Origin: Thraustochytrium sp. TN22
Lineage: Eukaryota; Sar; Bigyra; Thraustochytrida; Thraustochytriidae
Assembly (NCBI GenBank): GCA_013306675.1
Contig: JABLUY010000077.1
Location: forward strand, 1-64,000
Direction of reading: 5' to 3'
Length of the DNA stretch: 64,000 bases
Translations under genes and position numbers: made by a program
In this document: positions 53,871 to 64,000 of the stretch, in pieces
Numbering within the stretch: the stretch's first letter is position 1
Layout: each line of letters starts with the position of its first letter
The notes under the pieces: generated by a model
The model's database searches: none
The model's input: the letters and a program-made list of their open reading frames with translations, nothing else
What the model was told of the DNA's origin: nothing

Positions 53871-54248
53871 GATCGCCAGTCACCAGGAATTGCAGTTCGA
53901 GTTCTGCACGCGCGGCGCGGGTGGTGGCGGTGGGGCCGGGCTGGAAAGATCCAAGGTCTTTCATTCGCCTAACGGCTGCCCTTTTGAGTTCTACCAGGGA
54001 CTGCGTCCGCGCCGCGCGATCTTTACTCGAGGCCCAACGGCGGTGTCTTTCATCGCTTGCGAGTCTCGGTGGAGGATCTTTTGTCTCTCATCACCGCCAC
54101 GCAAGCTGCTTCACTTGACCGGGCAAGTTGCATCCGAGTCTGCCTGTGACCATCGTGGCGTATCAGACTCGGAGAGACGAGACCGTGACCACGCCGGTCC
54201 ACATGCCCGGCGGCTATCACGCCCTTTTTTACCTAGTCAGTTACCTAG
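53871..54248. other. Intergenic region, 0.38 kb
   Basis: Upstream of the small secreted protein and downstream of the dynamin fragment. Nothing recognised. Confidence 0.5.
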
Positions 54249-55717
54249 CTAGCGATCACGGATGGCCTCTTGAAGACGGGTTCGCGCATCCTGAAGACGC
54301 CTCAAGCGGTTCTCGACTTGCTCACGTGTACGAGCGACTGAGTCGTCCTCCCGGAGCACGAGGAGTAGTTGGGCGTCACCCGTTGTGAGGGAGGCGAGGA
54401 GCTCGGAGCGCAGCGCTTCAATAGAGGCCTCCACACCGTCCACAAGCTGAGTCCACAAGAGGCGCGGAGCCTGCCTCGTATAAGTGTAGAGCAGATACTC
54501 CATGCGTGTGTTGATGTCCGTGCATAGCTCACGCATACTTGGGTGCATACTGGCGAACGGCTTGCCGCCTGGTGCAGTAGCGACAGCGGTGATGACCGGG
54601 AGCGCCTTGAACAGGGCTCCGAGCGGAGGCGCGATCGTTGGGGCGACCGTGCCGAGCACCTCGACGAGCCTCTCTCGACCCTCTCCGTGCGACTGCTCGA
54701 GGGCCCCGATCAGCGTTGCGGTGCAGACGCGCTCCGGGAGGTCTCCAAAGCTCGAATACTCGACCTCGGAATACATCATCGTCTCCAGCATGCCCTGCAC
54801 GCCAGTGGTGGTCTCGCCAAGTTTGGCGGTGACCCGGTTCCTCACAATGCTCACGAGCCCCGCCGGGAAGCCCTGGAGCACCTCAGAGGTGAAGGCGACA
54901 TCAACGGCCTCGACAAAGAGACTGCGCGCATCGTCCAGGAAGCGGCTGATCTCGATGCGCAGCGGCTTCACGCCGTAGTCGTCAAGCAGGTCCCGAAACA
55001 GGTGCGCGTGGCTGCGCTTGACGCCATCGCCATCTTGATCCCATCGACGCTGGAGGTCTGCAAAGAACTCGTCGTCCTGGAGAAACCGCTGGTGGGAGCC
55101 CCGTGCCGCCGGGAAGATGGCTGCCGAGGCATGCGCGTACAGGTTGGCTCCGAGCTCATCGAATGCACCGCCAAGAGAGAGTTTGGTCGGTGGCCCTTGG
55201 CCGGCCAGCTCGCGAGGGAGGCAGGGAACCCGATGCCGCGTGCTGTCTTGGTAGCTCTTGAGGAGCCGCGAGACGAGCTCGTTGATGCACACCTGGCGGT
55301 TGGCCTCCGTCAGGGGCGCTGGTAGGCGGCGCAGGGCCTGCGAAGTCTCCGACAGCTGGGCCTGCAGTGTTGCGTCGATCCGATGCACGAAGTCCCACAC
55401 CATCCGCGCCTGAATGTCGCAAACCTTGGCCGCCAGGGTCTTCATGCCACGGAACTCAGAAGGAAGTTGCCGCAGCACGTCGTCATTGCGGAAGAGCTCG
55501 TCCTCTCTGGCCTGTACGGCTCGCAGGTCGAGCATCTGGCTCGCGTCCGTCTCCGTGCGCGTGCGCACGGCAACGTAGCCAAGCTGCAGCTGCGCATCGG
55601 GAGCGCCCCGCTCGACGAGACTGGCGCAAAACCGCCTCTTGAGCTCTGGATCACTGGCCGGCAGGCAGTCCACCTTGGTAAAGACGCCGATCGTGCTGGA
55701 GCGGCTGGCGTTCTGGC
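54249..55717 (-). pseudogene. Dynamin-family GTPase, 5'-truncated
   Basis: The minus-strand frame is open from about 55717 and reads RSSTIGVFTKVDCLPASDPE, the G4 motif (TKVD) of a dynamin GTPase domain. It continues through the middle/stalk region (MVWDFVHRIDATLQAQLSET, NRQVCINELVSRLLKSYQDS) to a GED-like C-terminus (MRELCTDINTRMEYLLYTYT, ending LQEAIRDR). G1 (P-loop), G2 and G3 are absent. An in-frame TAG lies just upstream, and the DNA beyond encodes a different protein on the other strand. About 480 codons remain uninterrupted. Either the break is recent, or a distant 5' exon is spliced in at the TTAG there. The next upstream gene makes the latter unlikely. Confidence 0.75.
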
Positions 55718-55991
55718 TGGCGTGGCACTAACCTATGCCAGCGGAGGCGTACCAGCAAACATCGCCAACACCCTCATCGCTGAAACCGCAATTGGCGGCG
55801 CAGGCGGGCTTTTGCTTGGCAGCCTAATCGGGCGCAAGATGGATCAGACGACCGTGGAAGACGCCCTGGCGCAGAAGCGGATCGCATTCTCCAAACTTAT
55901 GCAAGCCAGGCTCAGAGGCTTCGTCATGCAGCTGGAGGAGGGTTACAACTGCCTAGAGGTCCTGATTGAGCGCGTTGTACGAATAAGATGA
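55708..55991 (+). pseudogene. 3' fragment of an unidentified plus-strand gene
   Basis: From the point where the dynamin frame ends, the plus strand becomes coding-like: VLAGVALTYASGGVPANIAN, a Gly-zipper membrane segment AIGGAGGLLLGSLIG, then DALAQKRIAFSKLMQARLRG and QLEEGYNCLEVLIERVVRIR, ending in TGA at 55989-55991. No start or upstream exon exists because the preceding DNA is dynamin sequence in antisense. Family is not recognised. It appears to be the tail of a gene cut by the same breakpoint. Confidence 0.55.
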
Positions 55992-56019
55992 GTTTCCTAC
56001 CAATGTGATTTTTACGTGT

Positions 56020-57642
56020 TCAGCAGCCGCTGCCGCCTGCGATCTGGAGGCAGGCGGTGGAGTCAAAGAGACTCATGAGGTTTGTCATGACGGACCAGAT
56101 AAAGGTGAAGAGGGCAATGACGACAACGACGACGCCGATCCGGAAGGAAGAGCCGCCGTTGGCCTTGAGGGCCTGCATCTGGGCCTTTTGCTTGGGGAGG
56201 AGGACGAGGAAGGTGAGGGAGAAGAGCTGGAAGGCGAACTGGATGATGTAGCAGTAGGTGACCTCCCAGCGCACCTCGGTGTCGTCGCGCTGGAGGTCGG
56301 CGTAGGTGGTGTCGAAGGGCGCGTTGAGGTTCTTGGTGAGCACGGTGGCAAAGGGCGAGGCGAGCGTGGACACGGTGGTGATGAGGCCGTAGACGGCGGC
56401 CTCGTTGCCCTCCTCGACGACCTCGAGCACGGCGTAGGTTGTGACGATGTAGCCGATGGCGTCGGGGAAGTTGGTGACGAGCGGGACGCCGAGCCAGAAC
56501 CACTGGTTTCGGAAGGCGTTCCAGATGGTGACAAAGGTCGGGATGCAGTCGATGGCGATGGCGGAGAGCTGGCAGACAATGATGACGAGGCGCCAGTCCC
56601 AGTTGAGCCCGAAGCGCTTCATGACGTAGAGCGAGGCAGCCGAGACGAAGAGGCCGATGATGGTGGCGATGCTGCTGTTGATGGGCTCCACGCCGGCCCA
56701 CACGCTTTGCACCGGGTAGGCCGCGGTGACGCTGATCCACGCGAAGAGGTTATGAAAGAAGCGGAAGGCGATGAGCTGGTACACGGCACGCTTCTGGATG
56801 AGTGCAAAGAATTGCCTCCAGTACCGGCCGATGTCTTGGCGCTCGGCCTTGGGCTCCGAAACGAAGAACCAGGACATGGGGATGGCAGCCGCTGCGAAGG
56901 CGGCGTTGACGGCCATGACGCCTGAGACGCCCAGGGCGCGGTCAAAGTCGCCGCCGTAGCTCGGCGTGTTGAGCCCAAAGCCCACCATGGCCGTGGAGCA
57001 GATCTGGAAGGTGTACTGCACCACATACACCATGGTCTGCGCGGACCCGCGCAGGTGCTCGGCCTCGCGCTGGCTGAGCTCCACGAGGATGCCGTCCGAT
57101 GCCGTGAAGGCGATGACTGCGCCGAGGTTGGCCAAGATCATGAGCAGCACGTACTTGACGCCCGAGCCCGGCGCGTCCGTGTTGATGCTGGCGAGCTCCT
57201 CCTCGGTGAGCGTGTCCAGTGACACGTAGGCCCAGTCCGGGTTTGGGTAGTACGGGTCCGGGACCGGGAAGCTGGCCATGACCAGGCAGCACGCGAAGCA
57301 GATGCACCAACCTAGCACCATGTACGGCCGCCGCCGGTAGCCCAGCACTGGGTAACAGTCGGTGATGATGCCAAAGAACGCCTTGAGTGTGTACGGCAGC
57401 GTGATGAGCACGTAAACGGATGCCGTCACAACACCCTCCATGCGCAGGTAGTTGGTCAGAAACGGGTACACGACACCGTACAGCGACCCATAAACGACCC
57501 CGATGGCCGCATACTGGGCCAGTAGGCCCACATTGCGCCAGCTCCACAGGTTCGGCGTGCCGCCTGCGCGCAGCGCGCCCGCGTCCTCCTGCGGGCCGGC
57601 CTCCACGGCCACCGACTCCCCCTTTTCAAGCGACGTCGACAT
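56020..57642 (-). CDS. Folate-biopterin transporter family protein (major facilitator)
   Basis: 540 residues with about 12 hydrophobic segments. Start at 57642. Features typical of the FBT/BT1 family include YFxxGVVYG-like VVYGSLYGVVYPFLTNYLRM, LPYTLKAFFGIITDCYPVLG, YRRRPYMVLGW and SDGILVELSQREAEHLRGSA. It imports folates or pterins in kinetoplastids and plant chloroplasts. Stramenopiles carry many copies with mostly untested substrates. The short hydrophilic tail ends GGSGC. It is intact and single-exon. Confidence 0.9.
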   Translation of the reverse strand: MSTSLEKGESVAVEAGPQEDAGALRAGGTPNLWSWRNVGLLAQYAAIGVVYGSLYGVVYPFLTNYLRMEGVVTASVYVLITLPYTLKAFFGIITDCYPVLGYRRRPYMVLGWCICFACCLVMASFPVPDPYYPNPDWAYVSLDTLTEEELASINTDAPGSGVKYVLLMILANLGAVIAFTASDGILVELSQREAEHLRGSAQTMVYVVQYTFQICSTAMVGFGLNTPSYGGDFDRALGVSGVMAVNAAFAAAAIPMSWFFVSEPKAERQDIGRYWRQFFALIQKRAVYQLIAFRFFHNLFAWISVTAAYPVQSVWAGVEPINSSIATIIGLFVSAASLYVMKRFGLNWDWRLVIIVCQLSAIAIDCIPTFVTIWNAFRNQWFWLGVPLVTNFPDAIGYIVTTYAVLEVVEEGNEAAVYGLITTVSTLASPFATVLTKNLNAPFDTTYADLQRDDTEVRWEVTYCYIIQFAFQLFSLTFLVLLPKQKAQMQALKANGGSSFRIGVVVVVIALFTFIWSVMTNLMSLFDSTACLQIAGGSGC

Positions 57643-58223
57643 GATGGGAAGCTCTTCGCTGCGATGAACTACGTTCTAAGTTTGCCGCCTGGGCTCTGCT
57701 TGCCTGCCTGCCTGCCTCCGGGCGGGGCCTGCGTCAACGCCGTCACCTGCGACGCGTCGGCTCGCCGTCGAGGCTGAGCCGCTGAGGAGAGTCGAGGCGT
57801 GAGAGAATGCTGCGCTGCGGGTGCCCCTCGCCAAGCTGCGCGTCCCTTCCTCAAGCGTGCTCGCTCGTGGCGACGCGTGCGAGACGGCGCGACCCTTCTG
57901 CACAGGGCTCCGCTCGGAACCTCGGAACGCGATGCCTGGCTACGAGCCCTGGTTGGCGTTGGGCCGACGGCGCGTGGCCGACGCTGGCGCTGGCGCGCAG
58001 CTGCCGAGCGAGCTGACCGTGCTGACGTGCAGGCGCAGGCGTGCCGCCCGCGGCGCTGCACCACACGTTACGATGTCGACTGGGTGGCTCCGAGTCCGAG
58101 CAACAGCTGGCCGCTAGCCGCGATAAGCGAGACCTTGGCGCTCACAGGCTGACTGCCAGCCAGTCTCTCACGGTTTGGTCGCAGGCTGGAGCCGTGCCTT
58201 GCCTGCCTCTGTTCTTTTGGTGT

Positions 58224-58258
<35 letters not shown>

Positions 58259-58502
58259 GGCACCTTCAAGTTGGAGTCTTTCTTGCGGCGCGGCCGCTCA
58301 GCCATCTGACGGTGAGCGCTGCACAGGCATCAATGTGACGTCGAGGCTCGGTCGAGAGTTGTCTGCCACTGGCAGGGGAGCGCGAGAATCAAATTTTATT
58401 TTATGTTCATCGTTGCGAGCGTCCTTGCCGCGACAATACTCTAGGCTCGTGCTTGCTTATCTCTCTTGCTCATCTCTTTGTTGTGCGAGCCTGACAGCAT
58501 GC
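57643..58502. other. Intergenic region with CAG repeat
   Basis: About 860 bp between two minus-strand genes, forming the transporter promoter. It contains a short (CCTG)n run at 57700-57717 and an uninterrupted (CAG)12 at 58222-58257. No gene is seen. Confidence 0.6.
58222..58257. repeat. (CAG)12 microsatellite
   Basis: Uninterrupted CAG triplets upstream of the folate-biopterin transporter gene. Confidence 0.95.
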
Positions 58503-61500
58503 TCACACGAGCGTCTCTGGCGAAAGGGGCCTCGTAAGGCTCTCGTTGTCGCGCTCGTTGTCGTTCTTGATCTCTCTCTCGAGCATGTCTTCGTCGAGGA
58601 TGGCCTCGTCGACGGCGGTGATGGCGAAAAAGTATCCCTTTTCCGTGCCATCCGCCTTGAGTGTGTGGCGGTAGGCGAAGCCGCCGTGCTCGTTGATCTT
58701 ATTGGGCTTGGTTCGGAAACGGGGAGGCAGCACCTCCTCATCTGTGAAGATGTAACAGAATTCGACCTCATCGCAGTCGTCCGGAATGAGACCCTTGATC
58801 GTGACAGTGCGCCAGCGGTCTTCGAGCTTCTGGAGCGTGTGCGCGTCGAGCTCGTACGGGCCATTGAAGCTGAGTGAGGTACCGACGGTGAGTGCAGAGG
58901 CGGCGACAAAGTTCATGTCGGCGTCGAAGTAGAGGTAGCCACCGTACTGGAGGAAACGCAGCGTGGTATCGGCGTTGCGATGGTTCCTGTACCACTTGAG
59001 CTTGTCCTCGTTGATTTCATCGATGGGATACGCCCAGCAGTACCAGCTGGCCCGAGCTGGAATGTAGAGGTGGCGCTGCAGGAGGCGAATGCCCTTGAGC
59101 GTGACGGGGCTGACCGGGCTTATCTTGCCTGTGAGCGTCGGGCGGGGAACGTCACCGGTGAAGATTTGCGAGAACTCCTTGGGACAGATGTAAGTGTACG
59201 TGCTGTTCTTCACGTCCACCGTCACGTTGAGGCTCCGTGTGGACATGATCCCAAAGGGCCCGAGAGACAGCTTCGGGGAGCAGTCGAGCGGAGTCGCGAC
59301 AGAGCTTGCGCGCCGCGAACCGCGCGCCATGGTTGCACCTTTGAATTGTTCACGGAGATTCTTGCCTTGGGCCACCTCTCGCGCCACGACGCTAGTGTTG
59401 CCGTTCGCGTCGTCCGGCGAGGCGAGCTCTTTCCACTCGCGTAGGCGGTCCGGCGCTATGCGCAGGCGAAAGGTCGCACGACGCACAAAGTCAACGAGGT
59501 CCACAATTGCGGCCAGCGATCTGACGGCCGTCTCATCGGGGCTGCCGGAGAGCGACGCGTGGTCCTGGCTGTTGCTGAAGGAAATGAGTCGCCCCTCTTG
59601 ATAGAACTCCTCCGGTGTGCTGCTGAAATCCTCAAACAGTTTGTAAATCAGCTCGTGGGACTCATCGATGGCCGGATCGTGATCCGCGTTGTCATCGTCT
59701 GCGTCGTCCTCCACGTGGCCGGAAGAGCTGCGCCCCTGCGGTCGGCACGTGGAGCAGCACGCGCAGCCAAGCAGCGAGCAGCCTTGATGCCGGTCCGCGT
59801 TCTCCTCGGAGCTGCCTGGGAGCTTGCCGTCTTGGACCATCCCGTAGTAGTGCCGGTAGCGCTTGAGGTGGAGAAAGAGCTGACCAACGTAAAACTCGGA
59901 GAGCTCCGCCGTGTTGTCCATATGAACGGCTTCGAGATCGTGCAGTACCCAGAGTTTAGCCGCCGAATTCCATGAGACCTTCGTACCACCAAGACCAACC
60001 ACCTGTAGCAGGGTGCAACAGGTGCAGAGCTGCTCCACACATGCGTCGCTGACGCTTTTAGCGCCGGCGATGCGTAGAGAGCGGAGGAAGCGCGCGTGCT
60101 CTGCGATGTCCACGACGTGCCCATTGACGAGGCCTTGCATGCCATCGAGCTCGAGCTCGCGAATGTACGGGTTAAGACTCTCGATCACGTCAGTGAAGTC
60201 GTTTAGGTTCGTCCGCATGTCAAGGTTGTTGAGCGTGAGGACGCGCAGCGTCGACCGGGTCCGCCGCAAGAAGTCCACGAGGTCCACCATGGGCGACGTC
60301 GCGTCGGACCGCCGCTTGCCGCCAAGGCCACTGAGGCCGCCGAGGCCACTACGCGTCCGAAGCCCGGGCCGGTCCTTCTTGCGCTTGGACAAGACCCGGT
60401 TCTCTCGCCGTCTGCGTTGCTTGCGCTCCCAGTGCTCTTTAAAGAGCAGGTCCACGCCAATGTGGAGCTCGCGCAGCACCTTGCAGTGCGTCGCGAGATG
60501 GTCGAGTGTCGCGGCCACGTCGAGCCTCATCACGTTGCGCAGGCTCAGGTGCGCGAGCGCGCCCCCGCAGCACTCCACCAACGCGCGGATGCCGGCGGCC
60601 GTGATCTCCAGACAGTTGTCCAGTATGACGACCTGCAAGCTCTCACAATGGTTCTCCGAGAGGTGTTTGAGCCCGAGGTCCGTCACGCGCACGCAAAAGC
60701 TCAAGTTGAGAGTGCGCAGGTTCTGGCAGCGTGACGCGATGATCTTGAGCACGTTGTCTGAGACCGAGCCGCAGTCGATGAGCTCCACCGTGCGGATGCT
60801 CTGAAAGAGCTGGCGCTCCTCCATCCGGTCGAAGAGAACCGAGTCCACGTACCTGAACCTGGAGCGCACGGCTTTGACGGCTGGCCCGCAGCACAGCTTT
60901 GAGGCCTTGCGCACGGCCCGCAAACTGCCTCTTGCTCCAGATAACAGCAACTGCTTGGCACGAGAGCCATCAAGGGGGGCGGCCTGGGCGACGGCGAGCG
61001 GGGCGCGCTCATCGGTGACGAGCGCGCCGTGCAATGTACGCTTGAAGAAGGCATAGGTGTCCCAGCTCGAGTGCCAACGAGCCGAGACCCCCCAGAAGTA
61101 GCGCCACGGCGGGCAGCAGTTGGCGTTGGCGTGGCTGTATTGCTCCTTGTCGCGCTTGAAGAAGGCGGTGATCGCGCCCTTGACCGTCGCAGCCTCATCC
61201 GGGGCCTCATCGTCGAGGTTGACGACATCGAATTCCGCTTTGCTCCCGTCGCGAAAGATGTTCTTCCGGCTCGCGTCCTTTTTGGAGAAGAGCACGAGGT
61301 GGCGCACAGACACCAGGTTGCGAAGCAGCGGGATGTCCTGCAGCAGCTTCCTCGCCTCGTAGAGCTGGCGGATGAGGGCCACCATCGAGGTGATGAGCGC
61401 AAAGCCAAAGAGGTAGTCAAAGCCTTTGCCCGTGAGCAGGATGTAGAGCACCTCGACGATGATCTGCGGGATGTCCTGCGCCAGCATCACGATGCTCGTA

Positions 61501-62633
61501 TAGACGGCCATCTTGGCCGCCTTGAGGTCCGCCTTGGCGTGCGTCGCGACCGTGTCGCGGACGTCACTCGCGGTGGACTCGCCGATAAAGCCGTGACCCA
61601 CGGACTCGCGCACCTTGAAGGAGCGCTTCACGAGCTCGTCGAAGCCGGTAACCGGCTCGATCAGGCCCACAGGCAGCCCGAGCATATACTTGGTCACGCG
61701 GCGCCAGTCTTTCCAGTCCACCTGCTTGGCGCTGGAGAGCCAGATCATGAAGCGGCCGAGCAGCGTCAGGGCGATGGCACCAATGGACACGCTTAGGAGG
61801 CCGGTCGCCTCGGTGCCGGGCGCCGACTTGCTGAGTGGGACAAGGACCGCCACGATGAAAACGATATCCGAGATGAGGTTGACCAGCTCCAGCAGCGCCT
61901 CAAGCACCGAGCCGTAGAATCGCTGCCGCTCCTGTTTGGCGAAGGTGTGCGGCAGCGTGTATCGAGGCAGTGAGGGGTCGTGTCGGCGCCAGGCGCGCTG
62001 GCGGACGGCATTCACGCCCGCGTTCGCTGTGCTGGAGACGAAAGTCGCAGCCCTTTGGGGGAAGGAAGTCGGCGAAGTGCCTTTCTTCTGCTTTGCGTCA
62101 TTGTCGTTGTCGTCGTCATGAGCATTCTTCCTCGTGATCTCGTTCTGCTCGGCCGTCTGCAGGATCTTCTGGTGCGTGTCCACGTGGTACTCCCGCAGGA
62201 ACTCCATGCGGACCAGCAGCTCGGCGATGATCTGCAAGAAGTCCTCCACGTCGCCCATGAGCACCTGCGTCCGGTGCGCGTCGATCCCGTGCGGTTCCTT
62301 GCTGCCATCCCTGCCCGGCACACCGTCCACCGCAATGTAGTGGTCCAGGTTTGCCAGCCGCTGCCCGATGTCCACCGCCGACTGCATCAGCGACGGGTCG
62401 TAGATGAAGCGTCCCTGCTCGATCGCCTTGACGTGCTCGGCCCGCAGCTCCGGGCCGTTCGCCGCCGCGTCCTCCCGCAGGGCCTCGACCACCTTGAGCG
62501 CCTTCTCCAGCTCCTCCTCCTCCTCGTCGTCGTGCTTCTTCACCATCTCCGGCTTGCTCTGCTGCCTCACCGGCAGCGCCTTGGTGCGCTGCATCGCCGC
62601 CGGGCGCTGCGGCTGCGCCTCGTGCTCGGACAT
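58503..62633 (-). CDS. Membrane protein with AMN1-like leucine-rich repeats
   Basis: 1376 residues from the ATG at 62633 (MSEHEAQPQR). The N-terminal 230 residues are charged and cytosolic-looking. Residues about 240-430 hold several hydrophobic segments (LVNLISDIVFIVAVLVPLSK, VSIGAIALTLLGRFMIWLSS, FDYLFGFALITSMVALI), so it is probably polytopic. Residues about 605-900 carry cysteine-type leucine-rich repeats (VELIDCGSVSDNVLKIIASR, LRTLNLSFCVRVTDLGLKHL), as in AMN1/F-box partners, but no F-box is seen. The C-terminal 300 residues contain a separate domain (YTYICPKEFSQIFTGDVPRP, RFLQYGGYLYFDADMNFVAA) that I do not recognise. Single exon. A membrane-anchored scaffold or sensor is inferred. Confidence 0.85.
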   Translation of the reverse strand: MSEHEAQPQRPAAMQRTKALPVRQQSKPEMVKKHDDEEEEELEKALKVVEALREDAAANGPELRAEHVKAIEQGRFIYDPSLMQSAVDIGQRLANLDHYIAVDGVPGRDGSKEPHGIDAHRTQVLMGDVEDFLQIIAELLVRMEFLREYHVDTHQKILQTAEQNEITRKNAHDDDNDNDAKQKKGTSPTSFPQRAATFVSSTANAGVNAVRQRAWRRHDPSLPRYTLPHTFAKQERQRFYGSVLEALLELVNLISDIVFIVAVLVPLSKSAPGTEATGLLSVSIGAIALTLLGRFMIWLSSAKQVDWKDWRRVTKYMLGLPVGLIEPVTGFDELVKRSFKVRESVGHGFIGESTASDVRDTVATHAKADLKAAKMAVYTSIVMLAQDIPQIIVEVLYILLTGKGFDYLFGFALITSMVALIRQLYEARKLLQDIPLLRNLVSVRHLVLFSKKDASRKNIFRDGSKAEFDVVNLDDEAPDEAATVKGAITAFFKRDKEQYSHANANCCPPWRYFWGVSARWHSSWDTYAFFKRTLHGALVTDERAPLAVAQAAPLDGSRAKQLLLSGARGSLRAVRKASKLCCGPAVKAVRSRFRYVDSVLFDRMEERQLFQSIRTVELIDCGSVSDNVLKIIASRCQNLRTLNLSFCVRVTDLGLKHLSENHCESLQVVILDNCLEITAAGIRALVECCGGALAHLSLRNVMRLDVAATLDHLATHCKVLRELHIGVDLLFKEHWERKQRRRRENRVLSKRKKDRPGLRTRSGLGGLSGLGGKRRSDATSPMVDLVDFLRRTRSTLRVLTLNNLDMRTNLNDFTDVIESLNPYIRELELDGMQGLVNGHVVDIAEHARFLRSLRIAGAKSVSDACVEQLCTCCTLLQVVGLGGTKVSWNSAAKLWVLHDLEAVHMDNTAELSEFYVGQLFLHLKRYRHYYGMVQDGKLPGSSEENADRHQGCSLLGCACCSTCRPQGRSSSGHVEDDADDDNADHDPAIDESHELIYKLFEDFSSTPEEFYQEGRLISFSNSQDHASLSGSPDETAVRSLAAIVDLVDFVRRATFRLRIAPDRLREWKELASPDDANGNTSVVAREVAQGKNLREQFKGATMARGSRRASSVATPLDCSPKLSLGPFGIMSTRSLNVTVDVKNSTYTYICPKEFSQIFTGDVPRPTLTGKISPVSPVTLKGIRLLQRHLYIPARASWYCWAYPIDEINEDKLKWYRNHRNADTTLRFLQYGGYLYFDADMNFVAASALTVGTSLSFNGPYELDAHTLQKLEDRWRTVTIKGLIPDDCDEVEFCYIFTDEEVLPPRFRTKPNKINEHGGFAYRHTLKADGTEKGYFFAITAVDEAILDEDMLEREIKNDNERDNESLTRPLSPETLV

Positions 62634-63711
<1,078 letters not shown>

Positions 63712-63954
63712 TCAAGCCCAACGCGGCAACGCAGACTCAATGTCCTCAACTCGATCACGAGTGCACAGGCGAGGGCTCTGGCCGCTCCACATGCTGCCGA
63801 GTCCTGGGTCGACCTTCTTGAGAGGCGCTGTGAGCGTCTGCTGCAACGGGTATGGAGCAACGTTCGGGCGCTGCTCCAGCACGCGCGGCTTGTTGTGGTC
63901 GGCAGCCCCAACTTGAAGGCTGCTCGCGGCGCGCGCTGGCGGCCCTCCCTCTCC
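63712..63954 (-). CDS. Possible 3' exon of a gene continuing beyond the right edge
   Basis: The minus-strand frame from 63954 to the TGA at 63714-63712 reads AADHNKPRVLEQRPNVAPYP, LQQTLTAPLKKVDPGLGSMW, then SGQSPRLCTRDRVEDIESAL. It has GC-rich third positions and a natural-looking composition. A stop at 63957-63955 closes it upstream, so an intron or frameshift must join it to coding sequence nearer the edge, where another minus frame reads EVAHGVVAQQQEIEEREG. The opposite strand is also open, and I cannot exclude it. No family recognised. Confidence 0.35.
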   Translation of the reverse strand, partial: GEGGPPARAASSLQVGAADHNKPRVLEQRPNVAPYPLQQTLTAPLKKVDPGLGSMWSGQSPRLCTRDRVEDIESALPRWA

Positions 63955-64000
63955 TCAATCTCCTGCTGCTGCGCGACCACGCCGTGCGCCACCTCCGTGG

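Overview
The window looks like nuclear DNA of a GC-rich, intron-poor protist. I favour a stramenopile, and within it a thraustochytrid-like labyrinthulomycete. This is inferred from gene content, not from a database search: von Willebrand A/PAN surface proteins with long Pro-Thr-X-X arrays, WRKY19-type Cys/His repeats without a WRKY domain, a folate-biopterin transporter, NACHT-WD40 proteins, and eukaryotic trafficking genes (VPS25, ERGIC3, ArfGAP). Only one intron is clear (8725-8855, GT-AG with a TGACTAAC-like branch site). Nearly all other genes read as single exons with GC-rich third codon positions. No rRNA, tRNA, CRISPR array or prokaryotic operon signal was seen.

Layout. 1-3445 (-): TIR-NACHT-WD40 receptor, C-terminus beyond the left edge, with WD40 units that are almost identical DNA copies. 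3446-8566: long intergenic region ending in an extremely GC-rich block. 8567-11889 (+): HOY1-like/SAP protein. 12152-13645 (-): histidine acid phosphatase (MINPP type). 14121-18614 (-): BAR-RGS-PH-ArfGAP-ankyrin protein. 19601-21016 (+): one ORF joining a translin-like half and a TRAX-like half. 21180-21728 (-): VPS25, divergent from ERGIC3 at 21972-23321 (+). 25426-28911 (+): RasGEF, followed by a 95-bp satellite. 29606-30214 (-): thymidine kinase. 30753-31643 (-): PH/coiled-coil protein. 32710-34197 (-): homogentisate dioxygenase, divergent from a KCTD-like BTB protein (34787-35719, +) across a 116-bp inverted repeat. 36285-37796 (+): N-myristoylation-type PP2C. 39296-41740 (+): protein kinase with a large N-lobe insertion.

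41852-51021 holds two paralogous secreted vWFA-PT-PAN proteins (42536-47053 and 48538-51021, both -), a decayed tail copy, an inverted repeat pair and many internal tandem repeats. 52154-53086 (-): WRKY19-type zinc finger protein. 53385-53870 (-): small secreted Cys-containing protein. 54249-55991: a 5'-truncated dynamin GTPase meets a 5'-truncated + strand reading frame head to head, which looks like a rearrangement scar. 56020-57642 (-): folate-biopterin transporter. 58503-62633 (-): membrane protein with leucine-rich repeats. 63281-63458: a (CCTG)n tract of about 44 units. The right edge may hold the last exon of another minus-strand gene.

The strongest candidates for something new are the translin-TRAX single-chain fusion, which keeps all four expected catalytic acidic residues in its second half, and the TIR-NACHT-WD40 receptor with freshly homogenised repeats. 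The second resembles fungal allorecognition or immune receptors in design.
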